From positions 806,001 through 870,000 of the forward strand of contig JACKEB010000010.1 in the NCBI GenBank assembly GCA_020633205.1: a stretch of DNA of 64,000 bases, given 5' to 3'. A model generated the notes under the pieces. It made no database searches and was not told the DNA's origin. It saw nothing but the letters and a program-made list of their open reading frames with translations. The first letter of the stretch is position 1; every line of letters begins with the position of its first letter. Below are positions 18,063 through 26,368 of the stretch, in pieces. Origin of the DNA: Polyangiaceae bacterium. Lineage in GTDB: Bacteria; Myxococcota_A; Polyangia; Polyangiales; Polyangiaceae. The position numbers and the translations under genes were made by a program.

Positions 18063-19385
18063 TCAGAGCCGTGCGGAAATGGCGTCCACGACCTGACCGT
18101 AGTCCGCCGGGAGCATCACCGGAGGGTTGCTCAGGGTCGTGTCCACGCCGGGCACCTTGCCCTCGTGAAAACCAACCTTGAACTCGGTGAACTTGAGGCC
18201 GTTGGCGGTGGAGACGCACACCACGCGATCCGTTGACTTGATGGTGCCGTTGTTCACCAGCTTCTCCAGCACGGCGAGCCCGACCGCGGTGTGCGGACAG
18301 GTGTACATGCCGGTGCGGTCCGCGCGGGCCGCTGCGTCGCACAGCTCTTGCTCGCTGGCCTGCTCCACGACGCCGTTCAGCTCCTCCAGAGCCTTCAGCG
18401 CGCGCGGCGCACTCACCGGGTTGCCGATCTGAATGGCGGTCGCCAGCGTCTGTTGGGCGGTGATGGGCTCGACCGTCTTCTTGCCGGCGGTCCAGGCACG
18501 GTAGAGCGGGTTGGCGTTCTCAGCCTGCGCCACCGCGAGGCGCGGGTAGCGATCGATCAGGCCAAGCTCCCGCATCAACTTGAAGCCGGAGTAGAGGGCG
18601 TAGGCATTGCCCAGGTTTCCACTCGGAAGCACCACCCAGTCGGGCACTTGCCAGTCGAACTGCTGCACGATCTCAACGGCGACCGTCTTTTGACCTTCGA
18701 TGCGCAGCGGGTTCATCGAGTTAGCGAGGTAGACGATGCCCTCCTCCGCCAGCCGCTGAACGATCGCCATGCAGCCGTCGAAGTCGGTATCCAACCCGAG
18801 CACCAGCGCCCCGTGGGCCAGGGGCTGCACCAGCTGCGCCGTGCTAATTTTTCCTCGCGGCAATAAAACGACAACCGGCAGGCCCGCCGCCGCACCGTAG
18901 GCCGCGAGCGCGGCGCTGGTGTCACCGGTCGAGGCGCAGGCGATGGCCTTCACCTTCAATCCCTGTTGAAGCGCCTGGCGTACGACGGACACCAGCACGG
19001 TCATCCCGAGATCCTTGAAGGAGCCGCTGTGGCTATTTCCGCACAGCTTGACCCAGGTCTCGGGGACGCCGAGCTGCTTGCCGTAGCGTTCCGCCCAAAA
19101 CAGGTTGGTGCCGCCCTCGTACATCGAGACGATCATGTCGTCGGGCAGCGACGGCATCACCCACTCCCGCTTGCCCCACACGCCCGAGCCATAGGGCCAC
19201 TGGTTCACTCGATAGCGCTCGTCGAACAGGCGGATCCAAGCTGCGGCGCTGCGGTCCCGCAGCGCATCGATGTCGTGCGCTACTTCGAGCAAGCCACCAC
19301 ACGTTGGGCAGCGGTACATTGGAACGGTGACGGGCCAAGCACCATCACACCCAGCGAAACACTTGAACTGACAGGAGTAAGCCAC
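18063..19385 (-). CDS. thrC: Threonine synthase
   Basis: ThrC is a PLP enzyme that converts O-phosphohomoserine to threonine, the last step of threonine synthesis. The 440-residue product carries the PLP lysine in SGSFKDLGM (Lys124), the entry motif YEGGTN and a Ser/Gly-rich phosphate loop SGNLGNAYA. The N-terminus has cysteine pairs (C5/C9/C13 and CPTC at 26-29) that resemble a small zinc ribbon, as in many longer bacterial threonine synthases. The start is GTG. It is the last gene of a probable minus-strand operon, 45 bases after the second SpeD-like gene. Confidence 0.93.
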   Translation of the reverse strand: MAYSCQFKCFAGCDGAWPVTVPMYRCPTCGGLLEVAHDIDALRDRSAAAWIRLFDERYRVNQWPYGSGVWGKREWVMPSLPDDMIVSMYEGGTNLFWAERYGKQLGVPETWVKLCGNSHSGSFKDLGMTVLVSVVRQALQQGLKVKAIACASTGDTSAALAAYGAAAGLPVVVLLPRGKISTAQLVQPLAHGALVLGLDTDFDGCMAIVQRLAEEGIVYLANSMNPLRIEGQKTVAVEIVQQFDWQVPDWVVLPSGNLGNAYALYSGFKLMRELGLIDRYPRLAVAQAENANPLYRAWTAGKKTVEPITAQQTLATAIQIGNPVSAPRALKALEELNGVVEQASEQELCDAAARADRTGMYTCPHTAVGLAVLEKLVNNGTIKSTDRVVCVSTANGLKFTEFKVGFHEGKVPGVDTTLSNPPVMLPADYGQVVDAISARL

Positions 19386-19430
19386 GGGGGCGCACTATAT
19401 CGCCCGCGCGCGAGTCGTCGACCGAATCCG

Positions 19431-19772
19431 TCAGCGGCCGCTCAGGCTGCGCGCGAACTCGCGTTCGGCGATCACGGCCCAGCCACTTCGGGCGCCCAGA
19501 ACCGCAAGAAACGCCGCGCCATCGAAGCGTTTTGGGCAATGGAAGAGATCCACCACGCACGCCTCGTGCTCCGGCCAGGTGTGGAGGGTGAACGTCAGGT
19601 CTGCCGAGAAGCACATCAGCGAGAGGCCCTGGGGCTGCCACTCATGACACACCACGCGTTCCGCAACGTCCGCCGGCAACAAGCTCCTCACCAGGAGCGA
19701 GAGCTGCGACGGCGCAAGCCCGGCTCCCTGAGGCGCGCGAAACTCTGCCACGCGGTGAGTGCGAACGGTCAC
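19431..19772 (-). CDS. AdoMet decarboxylase-like protein lacking the pyruvoyl serine (SpeD-like B)
   Basis: The 113-residue protein has the AdoMet decarboxylase fold signature FTLHTWPEHEACVVDLFHC. His64 and Cys79 have the 15-residue spacing of the catalytic His and Cys in class 1b SpeD enzymes. The self-cleavage Glu-Ser pair is absent: where the partner has ESHFSVH, this protein reads DLTFTLH. It should therefore not process itself or form a pyruvoyl group. The GTG start overlaps the TGA of the upstream SpeD-like gene (GTGA), so the two are made in step. An allosteric or structural partner in a heteromer, like the trypanosome prozyme, is the best inference. Confidence 0.8.
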   Translation of the reverse strand: MTVRTHRVAEFRAPQGAGLAPSQLSLLVRSLLPADVAERVVCHEWQPQGLSLMCFSADLTFTLHTWPEHEACVVDLFHCPKRFDGAAFLAVLGARSGWAVIAEREFARSLSGR

Positions 19773-20143
19773 GTGGGCTCCCCCGCAGGCGCTGGCAGAT
19801 TGCGCTCGAAGAAATGCGCGCGGTGCTCGCGGAAGCCGTAGGCCTGCTGAAGCTCGAGCAGGCAGCGCTCCACGTCGAAGCGCACACAGGAGAACAAATC
19901 CGCGTGGAGCACGCGCTGCGCCGGACGAGCGTGGACGCTGAAATGGCTCTCCGCCAGCAGCACGAGGCCGACAAGCAACGGCTCGGGAGCGGACTCTATG
20001 TGTACCTGTGGCTCACCCACCACGCGCAGGCCCAGCACCTGGGGCACGTCAGTGAGTAGGCGCAGCAGGGCGCCGCGGTCGGCCAGAGCCGCCCCGTCGC
20101 AATCGAACGCATCCACTATCCAGTGCCAGCCTAGCTCGATCAT
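19769..20143 (-). CDS. AdoMet decarboxylase-like proenzyme (SpeD-like A)
   Basis: The 124-residue protein matches small class 1b AdoMet decarboxylases, pyruvoyl enzymes made as a proenzyme that cleaves between Glu and Ser. The motif LLAESHFSVH gives the Glu65-Ser66 processing site and His71; Cys86 lies in HADLFSC. The usual TWPE after the histidine is replaced by ARPAQ, so substrate specificity may have changed. SpeD homologues that act on ornithine or arginine are known, so a spermidine role should not be assumed; no speE-like gene is in the window. It is coupled by overlap to SpeD-like B and lies 23 bases after the lipase-like gene. Confidence 0.82.
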   Translation of the reverse strand: MIELGWHWIVDAFDCDGAALADRGALLRLLTDVPQVLGLRVVGEPQVHIESAPEPLLVGLVLLAESHFSVHARPAQRVLHADLFSCVRFDVERCLLELQQAYGFREHRAHFFERNLPAPAGEPT

Positions 20144-20166
20144 TCGCTGCGAGGGTCTAGCACAGG

Positions 20167-22248
20167 TTAGGGCGCTGGCAGGCGCCCCTTGGGATCATCC
20201 GCGAGGTTTCGCAAGAAGCCCGTGCACTGGTCCATGGCCGCGGGGATGTTGTAGATCACGAAGTGGCCGTCACCCCCGGTTGGCACCCACTGCATGAGGC
20301 CGCCGGAAGCCGCGCCCCCCGCGAGGTTTCCGCTGACGCCCGCTGCTGGGACAGAAAAAGCAGCCAAATCTGGCGACCACGCGAGCTCTGCAGGCAAGCG
20401 CACCACGGGCTCGATGGGGGATAGCCCCATCGCCACTGCCTCCACTTCGATTCCGTGGGGAGGCGCGTAGGAGTCGCCCGTGCCGTCGGCGTTCACGCCT
20501 TCGGTCATCAAGATGCTCTTTGGCGCGAAGCCTGGGTGGGGCCGCTTGATGATCAAGGGAACGTAGTGGATGGGATCCGTTGGGTCGACGATGGTCTGCG
20601 CCAGGGAGAGCTCCGGGTGCAGCTCGTTGAGCTCGGATTGCTCGGCCGGCGACAGCGCCAAGAACACGTTGCGCACGAGCGCCGCAACGTCCACCGGCTC
20701 CGTCTTCTCCAGCAGCGTGATGCTGATCAAGCTCGCGGAGCCACTGAGCACCGCACCGCGCGCGGCGTCGTCCACCGCCAAGAACATCGGCCCGTTGAGG
20801 CCGCCCTGGCTGTGCCCCATGAACATCAGCCGACTGGTGTCGAAGCGGATCTCGCTGCCGGTACGGCTCACGCTGGCAGGAATGCTCGTGGCCGACTCGG
20901 TGAACAAGCGGGCCTGTTGTACGACGTCGATCGCCGACTGCGGACCGTTGGCGCGCGCGGCCACTGGGTTCGAGACGTTGAAGAACAGCACCTCCGGGTT
21001 GCCGCCGTCCGCACCCGGGCGCGTCCCGTGGAAGATCTGATCGATACCCATGGTGGCGATGCAACGTTTGGCGAGCTCAGGACCTTCGTGGCCCGAGCGC
21101 ACGAAGCTGCGGTAGCTGCCGCCAGTGCCATGAGCATAGAGCACGATGGGGTAGCCTTCGGCGGGCATCGGGCAGGCGGTCGCATCGGGCACGGTCAGCG
21201 CGAACCGCAGGTCGAAATCGCGCTGCACTTCGGGATTGCCTTGAGCGTCGAAGGCTAGCTCGCCGCCATCACCGAAGCTCGCAAACGGGATGTTTCCGCG
21301 TTGAAAATCTGGAGAGGGACCGTACATGCCCTCGTACACATCAGTACCCGCCACCGGATCCATCGCCTGCCAGGCGCTGGCTGTAGGCGCCTGATAGTTC
21401 TGCTTCACCCAGTCGGCGAGCTCTTGCGTCTGCGCCGTGGGGTCGTTGGTGGTGAAGGACGTCAGGTGCACGATGTGCTGGCGTTCGACGCCAGCGCTCT
21501 CCAGCGCGTCCAACGTGGAGGCCAACGCTGCGTAGTGGCTCGCCAGCGCCGCGGGCTCAGTGGGCGCGGTGGAGCCGAGCAGCGTGCTCAGCTCATCCGC
21601 TGGTCCGAGGCTGCCATTTTCCGCGTGCAAAGCATCAGTGACGACCAGCGCGTAGTGGGTGCCTCCCCGAAGCGGGTGGCCGAACGCAGGCATGAACGCC
21701 AGCGTGTTCTCTGGCCAGTAGACTCCCGCGTCCGCCTGCCAGTGGAGGGACACCGGCCAGCGCTTGCCCACGTCGGGGGAACTCGGATCGACGTCGATCA
21801 ACTGGACGCTGCTCGTCGCATCGGTGGTCGCCAACGGACCACTCGGCAACGTCGAAACATCGATTGGGCCGGTGAAGCGCAGATAACCGGCAGCGACTGG
21901 GCTGAAGCCGTGAATCACGCCCTTCATCGCCTCGACGTAGTCCCGTAACAGCGGCACCGCCCGGGGATTCGGGTAGCCCTGAAGGTGGATGCTGCCGTCG
22001 CTGTCCAAACGGAAATCGCTCGGCCATGGGTGATCAAAGAAGGTCTCGTCGGACAATGCGTCCAAGCTGTCGGGAACGTGATAGACGGACTTCACCGCGA
22101 AGCCCGCTGAGCCTCCAGTGCCTCCTGTCCCGCCGATGCCTCCGCTGCCTCCCGCGCTCGACGAGCTCGGAGAGCCATCATCGCTGCTGCAGCCAGCAGC
22201 CAACGCCACACCCACGAACAAGCAAGCCGCCCATCCCCTTGAAACCAT
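20167..22248 (-). CDS. Alpha/beta-hydrolase (lipase-like) lipoprotein
   Basis: The 693-residue protein begins with a lipoprotein signal (lipid Cys20 in ALAAGC) and a Ser/Gly linker. The N-terminal domain contains HPWPSDFRLDSDG and FMPAFGHPLRGGTHYALVVT, typical of large bacterial lipases of the Pla-1/cef or virulence-factor lipase type. The catalytic part has an oxyanion loop YAHGTGGSY (about 371-379) and the nucleophile elbow GHSQGG (Ser480). Substrates are not predictable. ATG 22248 is chosen because the in-frame extension to 22680 lies antisense to the divergent CDP-alcohol transferase gene. It heads the probable operon with the SpeD-like pair and thrC. Confidence 0.87.
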   Translation of the reverse strand: MVSRGWAACLFVGVALAAGCSSDDGSPSSSSAGGSGGIGGTGGTGGSAGFAVKSVYHVPDSLDALSDETFFDHPWPSDFRLDSDGSIHLQGYPNPRAVPLLRDYVEAMKGVIHGFSPVAAGYLRFTGPIDVSTLPSGPLATTDATSSVQLIDVDPSSPDVGKRWPVSLHWQADAGVYWPENTLAFMPAFGHPLRGGTHYALVVTDALHAENGSLGPADELSTLLGSTAPTEPAALASHYAALASTLDALESAGVERQHIVHLTSFTTNDPTAQTQELADWVKQNYQAPTASAWQAMDPVAGTDVYEGMYGPSPDFQRGNIPFASFGDGGELAFDAQGNPEVQRDFDLRFALTVPDATACPMPAEGYPIVLYAHGTGGSYRSFVRSGHEGPELAKRCIATMGIDQIFHGTRPGADGGNPEVLFFNVSNPVAARANGPQSAIDVVQQARLFTESATSIPASVSRTGSEIRFDTSRLMFMGHSQGGLNGPMFLAVDDAARGAVLSGSASLISITLLEKTEPVDVAALVRNVFLALSPAEQSELNELHPELSLAQTIVDPTDPIHYVPLIIKRPHPGFAPKSILMTEGVNADGTGDSYAPPHGIEVEAVAMGLSPIEPVVRLPAELAWSPDLAAFSVPAAGVSGNLAGGAASGGLMQWVPTGGDGHFVIYNIPAAMDQCTGFLRNLADDPKGRLPAP

Positions 22249-22269
22249 GACCGAGAGGTTACCTGATTC

Positions 22270-23340
22270 ATGAGCTGGGTGCTGGTGCTCGAAACAGACG
22301 CAGGCGATCCCGCACGAAAAGTCGCTGGCTTGCCGCTCTGCCTGCGCCTGGCGCTGGATGCCCAGGGCGCCGGCGCGAGCGGCGTCGTGCTCAAGGGCGA
22401 GCTCGAGGCCCTGGAAGCGGTGCTCCAGGACCCCCGCTTTCGACTGCCGGTTTTGAAGCAGGTGCCCGACGGCGCCGAGTACATCACGCTGGGCGCCAGC
22501 AGCGTGGTCCACCGCACGCTGTTCAAGGCCATCCGCGAGGCCGGCGTGTCGAGCATCGACTTGCGCAGCGAGTCCTTCCCGCACTCCCCGCCGTGGAGCT
22601 TCGAGAGCTTCACCGTTCACGACCGCGTGACCCAGCGCAAAGCGGAGCGCGCGTTGTTCCGCGCGCTCCGCAAGCCTCAAGACGGCTGGACCTCCCGCTA
22701 CCTCAATCGCTACATCTCCCTCGCCATCAGCCGCTGGCTAGTGAAGACCCCGTTGCGCCCGAATCAAGTTTCCATAGGGATATTGGCCATCGGTATCGCC
22801 GGCGCAGTGATCGCCACGCGCGGCGGCTACTGGGATCTGCTGCTAGGCGCGTTCCTGTTTCAAGCGCAGAGCGTGCTCGACGGCTGTGATGGAGAAATGA
22901 GCCGCATCACCTATCGCGGCTCGCTGATGGGCGAGTGGCTCGACACGGTGGGCGACGATCTGACGAACTACGGCTTCTTCGCTGGTTCGGCTTGGGGCCT
23001 CTACGCGAGTACGGGTCACCTCGTGTACTTGATCGCCGGTATCGTAACCGTGCTCTGCGGCGTGACGGCGAGCGGCCTGGAGTATCGCTACTTGATTCGC
23101 ATCGGCTCTGGCGACTTGCTCAAGTATCCGCTGAGTCAAAGCACCTCGAGCGGTGAAGGCTTGATGGCGTACATCGGCCCGTTGTTCAAGCGCGACACCT
23201 TCGTCTTCTTGACGCTGGTGGCTGCAGTGCTCGGTCAGGTCGGTCCGATGTTGATCGTGTTCTGCTTGGGTGCCGTGGGGATCTTGATCAGCGTGCTCTC
23301 GACCGAGCTTCGCATGGCCCGGGAGCGCAGCCGGGCGTGA
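22270..23340 (+). CDS. CDP-alcohol phosphotransferase with degenerate N-terminal domain
   Basis: The C-terminal half (about 140-356) is a polytopic CDP-alcohol phosphotransferase. The metal/CDP motif reads D207-G-x2-S-R-x8-G221-x3-D225-x3-D229, with Ser in place of the usual Ala. Such enzymes transfer a phosphoalcohol from a CDP carrier to an acceptor and make phospholipid head groups. The first 120 residues (VAGLPLCLRLALDAQGAGAS, ELEALEAVLQD) resemble a sugar-nucleotidyltransferase fold but lack the glycine-rich GxGxR loop. The layout recalls inositol-phosphate cytidylyltransferase/DIPP-synthase fusions, so an inositol-type substrate is possible. The stop overlaps the next GTG start. Confidence 0.8.
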   Translation: MSWVLVLETDAGDPARKVAGLPLCLRLALDAQGAGASGVVLKGELEALEAVLQDPRFRLPVLKQVPDGAEYITLGASSVVHRTLFKAIREAGVSSIDLRSESFPHSPPWSFESFTVHDRVTQRKAERALFRALRKPQDGWTSRYLNRYISLAISRWLVKTPLRPNQVSIGILAIGIAGAVIATRGGYWDLLLGAFLFQAQSVLDGCDGEMSRITYRGSLMGEWLDTVGDDLTNYGFFAGSAWGLYASTGHLVYLIAGIVTVLCGVTASGLEYRYLIRIGSGDLLKYPLSQSTSSGEGLMAYIGPLFKRDTFVFLTLVAAVLGQVGPMLIVFCLGAVGILISVLSTELRMARERSRA

Positions 23341-24848
23341 ACTCATGGCGCCGCAGCCTGGCCCGCGCGGGGGCGATCCTGGCCGCAACGTGCAGCGCGC
23401 TGAGCCGGGCCAGCGTGGCGCTCGCCGCCGGGCCCCTGGGAGAAGAAGGCAGCGAGATCCGCACCAGCGAGTACACCGTCGATTTGTATCAAGGACCGGT
23501 GACCGCCAGCTCCCGCGTGATCGGTCTCGGCGGCGCTTACGTGAGCATCGCCGAGGGCGTGGAGGGTATGTCGCAGAATCCCGCGGCGCCCGCGGTGCGC
23601 ACGCCGTGGTCCGTCGATTCCTTCGACTACGATCTCGCGCTGGGGCTGACCTTCCCCAGCTCGATTCGCGGAAACGACTTCTACAACACCGGGGAGGGAC
23701 CGACCGAGCTCGACGCGGGGAGCGACGGCTTGCTGTTCCTCACCCCTGCGGCCGTCCTCCAAGACGGCGCTTGGGGCTACGGCGTCAGCATCTCCTTCGC
23801 CAACTTCAGTCTCTCGCGGCGCGACGAGACCGCAGACTCCCAGCGCAACTTGGTCGCCCAGTTCGTCGAGCTCGATCTGGTGAGCGCGTACGGCTTCATG
23901 CAAAACCAGTTCTCCCTGGGTGTCGGCCTGCGCAACGTTGGCTTGGTCGTCGCGCGGGAGAACGCTGACGGTTCCAAGGAGGATCTCTTCACCACCTCGG
24001 GTTTCGCACCCATGGTCGGCGTGCTGTGGCGGCCTGAAGAACAGCCGTTTCGCGTTGGCGCCGCCTACAAACACCAAGTGGAGACCCAGGTGGACGCGGC
24101 GAGCCAGGTGACCGCCAACGCCGACGGCGACTTGGTGCTCGGCCCCGGCGGCACGGATCCAAACTCGATTTGGCTGCCGCGCAACATGAAGCAGCCGTGG
24201 GAAGCGAGCCTGGGCCTGGCGCTACAGTTCGGGCCGCGACCGCTGAATCCGCACTGGATCGATCCAGGTCGCGCCGTGGCCGAGCTGGAGCGCGTCGTCG
24301 AGTTTCGCAAACGGGAACGCCAGCGACGCCTGAAGCGCGAAGCGGCGAGCCGGTCGCCAGCCGAACTCGCAGCCTTGAGAGCACAAGCAGACGCGGACGA
24401 CGCGCTGGACGAGCTCGAACTCGATCGCCAAGCGCGAGCCCTACGCCAAGCGCTGGTGCGTCGCGCACGCCAGATGAAGCGCGCCTACGTGCTGATGTCG
24501 ACAGAGCTGCAAGTGGTTGGCAAGTCGTCGAGCTCCGTGGGCGTGGAGAGCTTCATTCAGCGCCGCGTCGCCCGCGCCGGCGAGAAGATCACCCTCTCCC
24601 CTCGCGTTGGGTTGGAGAGCGAAGTCGTCCCCGGATGGCTCAAGTTACGCGCCGGCAGCTACGGCGAACCATCCCGCTACCGCGCCGGGAGCCCGCGCCT
24701 CCACGGCACCTTCGGCTTCGATCTCAAGACGTTCCCGTGGACGGTGTTTGGCTTGTTCGACGACGGAACGGAGTGGCGAATTGGCGGTGCGCTCGACGCC
24801 GCCGCTCGCTACTTCGGCTGGAGCGCCAGCGTCGGCGTCTGGCACTAG
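23337..24848 (+). CDS. FadL-like outer-membrane beta-barrel protein
   Basis: The 503-residue protein has a signal peptide ending near SVALAA. The conserved opening SSRVIGLGGAYVSIAEGVEGMSQNPAA resembles the FadL/OmpP1/PorV family start, in which a glycine-rich strand is followed by an asparagine-proline motif. Alternating aromatic/polar strands continue to the C-terminus, which ends in a barrel-like VGVWH. A charged helical insert of about 90 residues (roughly 315-400) rich in Arg, Glu and Ala interrupts the barrel and is unusual. Transport of a hydrophobic solute or a role in envelope assembly is possible. It starts at GTG overlapping the upstream stop, so it is probably coexpressed with the phosphotransferase. 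Confidence 0.75.
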   Translation: MNSWRRSLARAGAILAATCSALSRASVALAAGPLGEEGSEIRTSEYTVDLYQGPVTASSRVIGLGGAYVSIAEGVEGMSQNPAAPAVRTPWSVDSFDYDLALGLTFPSSIRGNDFYNTGEGPTELDAGSDGLLFLTPAAVLQDGAWGYGVSISFANFSLSRRDETADSQRNLVAQFVELDLVSAYGFMQNQFSLGVGLRNVGLVVARENADGSKEDLFTTSGFAPMVGVLWRPEEQPFRVGAAYKHQVETQVDAASQVTANADGDLVLGPGGTDPNSIWLPRNMKQPWEASLGLALQFGPRPLNPHWIDPGRAVAELERVVEFRKRERQRRLKREAASRSPAELAALRAQADADDALDELELDRQARALRQALVRRARQMKRAYVLMSTELQVVGKSSSSVGVESFIQRRVARAGEKITLSPRVGLESEVVPGWLKLRAGSYGEPSRYRAGSPRLHGTFGFDLKTFPWTVFGLFDDGTEWRIGGALDAAARYFGWSASVGVWH

Positions 24849-24889
24849 CGCCTCGGCCCACGGTCCGTCGCCTGGGAAATCCAGCACCC

Positions 24890-24921
24890 GCACGAATTTG
24901 GCTGATTGGGCCAATTCGTGC
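24890..24921. promoter_or_regulatory. Imperfect palindrome ahead of the YceI-like gene
   Basis: GCACGAATTTGGC (24890-24902) and GCCAATTCGTGC (24910-24921) are inverted copies differing by one bulged T, around a 7-base spacer. No T-tract follows, so a terminator is unlikely. It sits just ahead of the chosen start of the next gene, so an operator or 5' leader hairpin is possible. Confidence 0.4.
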
Positions 24922-24932
24922 ATGGTCCCGCG

Positions 24933-25934
24933 GTGATCCGCCGTACTCCGCGCCGCCCAGGGGCAACCGCCGTCTGCTGTGTGCTGGCCGCTCTTGCCGC
25001 CTTCGCTGCGCTCGCTTGCGACGACAAGCAAGAGAAGCTCTACGAACCCTCGGATCCCCGTCCGGCGCACCCCGTGGATGAGCCCGCGGTGGGAGAGCTC
25101 GTGAGCTACCAGATCGCTCCGGAGAGCCGCATCAGCTTCGAGCTCCGGAGCCGCGAGGTGACCAGCAAGGGCACGATCGGCGTCGTCCGCGGAGAGCTCA
25201 AGATCAACCTGGCAGATCTCGAACACTCCTCCGGCAACGTGGAAGTCGACGTGGCCGCGCTACGCATGCAGAGCTTCGAGTCAGAAGACGACAACAAGCT
25301 CCAGGCAGAGCGCGCCCGCAACTGGCTCAACGTCGGTTCTAGCCGTGCGGAAGCAGCACGCGAGCAGAGTCGCTGGGCACGCTTCGAGTTTCAAGCGCTC
25401 GACGCTGCGAAACCCGGCAGCGCGTTCGAAGCCAAACTCGTGAAAAAGCTCCTCCCTCCTGCGCCCTCGGGCAGCGCCGGGGAGGCGCCCTCAGCGGCAC
25501 CAGCTTCGGCAGCGCCGGCGAAGACCTCCAAGCCTCAGTTCGAGCACCACGGACCGAACGGCGACATCGAGCTCTACGACGAGGAAGATACAGCTCCCGA
25601 CGCTGGAGACGCAGCCGCTCCCCGAGTGCAGCCAGGCGAAGTGCGCCGCTCCGCGCTCTCTGTGAACGGACAGCTTTCTCTGAATGGTTTCCGCAAGGCA
25701 ACATCTAGCAGCCTCGAAGCACTCTTCGAGTTCAAGGGCCCAGCCGCGGTTGGGGCGGCGCCGGAGCGCATCGTGCTGAAGAGCACGAAGCCCCTCCGCG
25801 TGGGCTTTGCCGATCACGACATCAAGCCGCGCAACGCCCACGGCATCCTGGAAACCACCCAGGGAGAGCTACTCAAGCGCGCGGGAAGCCAGGCCCGGGT
25901 GAGCTTCGAGCTGGTGTTGGTACCCAAGCGCTGA
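24933..25934 (+). CDS. YceI-like domain lipoprotein
   Basis: The protein (333 residues from GTG 24933) has a lipoprotein signal ending FAALAC. The mature part contains a split YceI-like lipocalin domain: SRISFELRSREVTSKGTIG, then VRGELKINLADLEHSSGNVE and later SVNGQLSLNGF. The halves are separated by an Ala/Pro/Ser- and acid-rich insert of about 90 residues. YceI proteins bind amphipathic or isoprenoid molecules in the periplasm. Starts at 24906 and 24918 are also possible, but 24933 gives the most normal signal peptide (MIRRTPRRPG...). It lies upstream of the CGAGxCG lipoprotein, separated by a 434-base non-coding gap. Confidence 0.75.
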   Translation: MIRRTPRRPGATAVCCVLAALAAFAALACDDKQEKLYEPSDPRPAHPVDEPAVGELVSYQIAPESRISFELRSREVTSKGTIGVVRGELKINLADLEHSSGNVEVDVAALRMQSFESEDDNKLQAERARNWLNVGSSRAEAAREQSRWARFEFQALDAAKPGSAFEAKLVKKLLPPAPSGSAGEAPSAAPASAAPAKTSKPQFEHHGPNGDIELYDEEDTAPDAGDAAAPRVQPGEVRRSALSVNGQLSLNGFRKATSSSLEALFEFKGPAAVGAAPERIVLKSTKPLRVGFADHDIKPRNAHGILETTQGELLKRAGSQARVSFELVLVPKR

Positions 25935-26368
25935 AACTCAGCGTTCCCTGCGCGGTGCTCGGCCTGGTCGCGCCAATCGCCGATCGCGCCGTGGGAATGG
26001 ATCCCTATTCGCGCCGACCGGGCGCGAGATGGCAATTCTTTCTCCGGTCGAAATCCAAAAAGGCTGCCGATCCGAATGGTCTCCTGAAGCGTATTCAGCG
26101 GGCTTTTTTGGGGGTGAGGCGCGGTGGTCCCACGTCGGCAACCAACTCCAAGCAGCGCTCAGCCGGAAACCCGAGATGAACTTTTCTGTGAAACCTCCCC
26201 AGCCGGCTGGCGTAGCCCTCGAGCACACGGTGTTACACTCTGGCCCGTGGCGTGAATCACGAGTGAGCGCCCCCGCTGGCGCAGAGTGAGCCGATTTCAT
26301 CGCCTCGGCCGTCAAGCAAAGCCAAAGCAAGAGTTACCCGGACCATGAGTCCAAGGAGCCAACTACCC
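25935..26368. other. Non-coding region upstream of the CGAGxCG lipoprotein
   Basis: This stretch of about 430 bases has no convincing gene. It holds a small hairpin (TCGCGCC/GGCGCGA, 26009-26027) and a candidate terminator at 26084-26109. The promoter of the following metallophore-like gene must lie in the right-hand half, but no clear sigma70 pair was found. Confidence 0.6.
26084..26109 (+). terminator. Possible weak terminator
   Basis: A 5-bp stem (CTGAA/TTCAG) is followed by CGGGC and six T residues. It could end the YceI-like transcript about 150 bases after its stop. The stem is short, so this is tentative. Confidence 0.35.

Noticed and set aside
22249..22680. N-terminal extension of the lipase-like gene
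   Set aside because: It overlaps the divergent CDP-alcohol transferase gene fully, while a lipoprotein signal begins at 22248.
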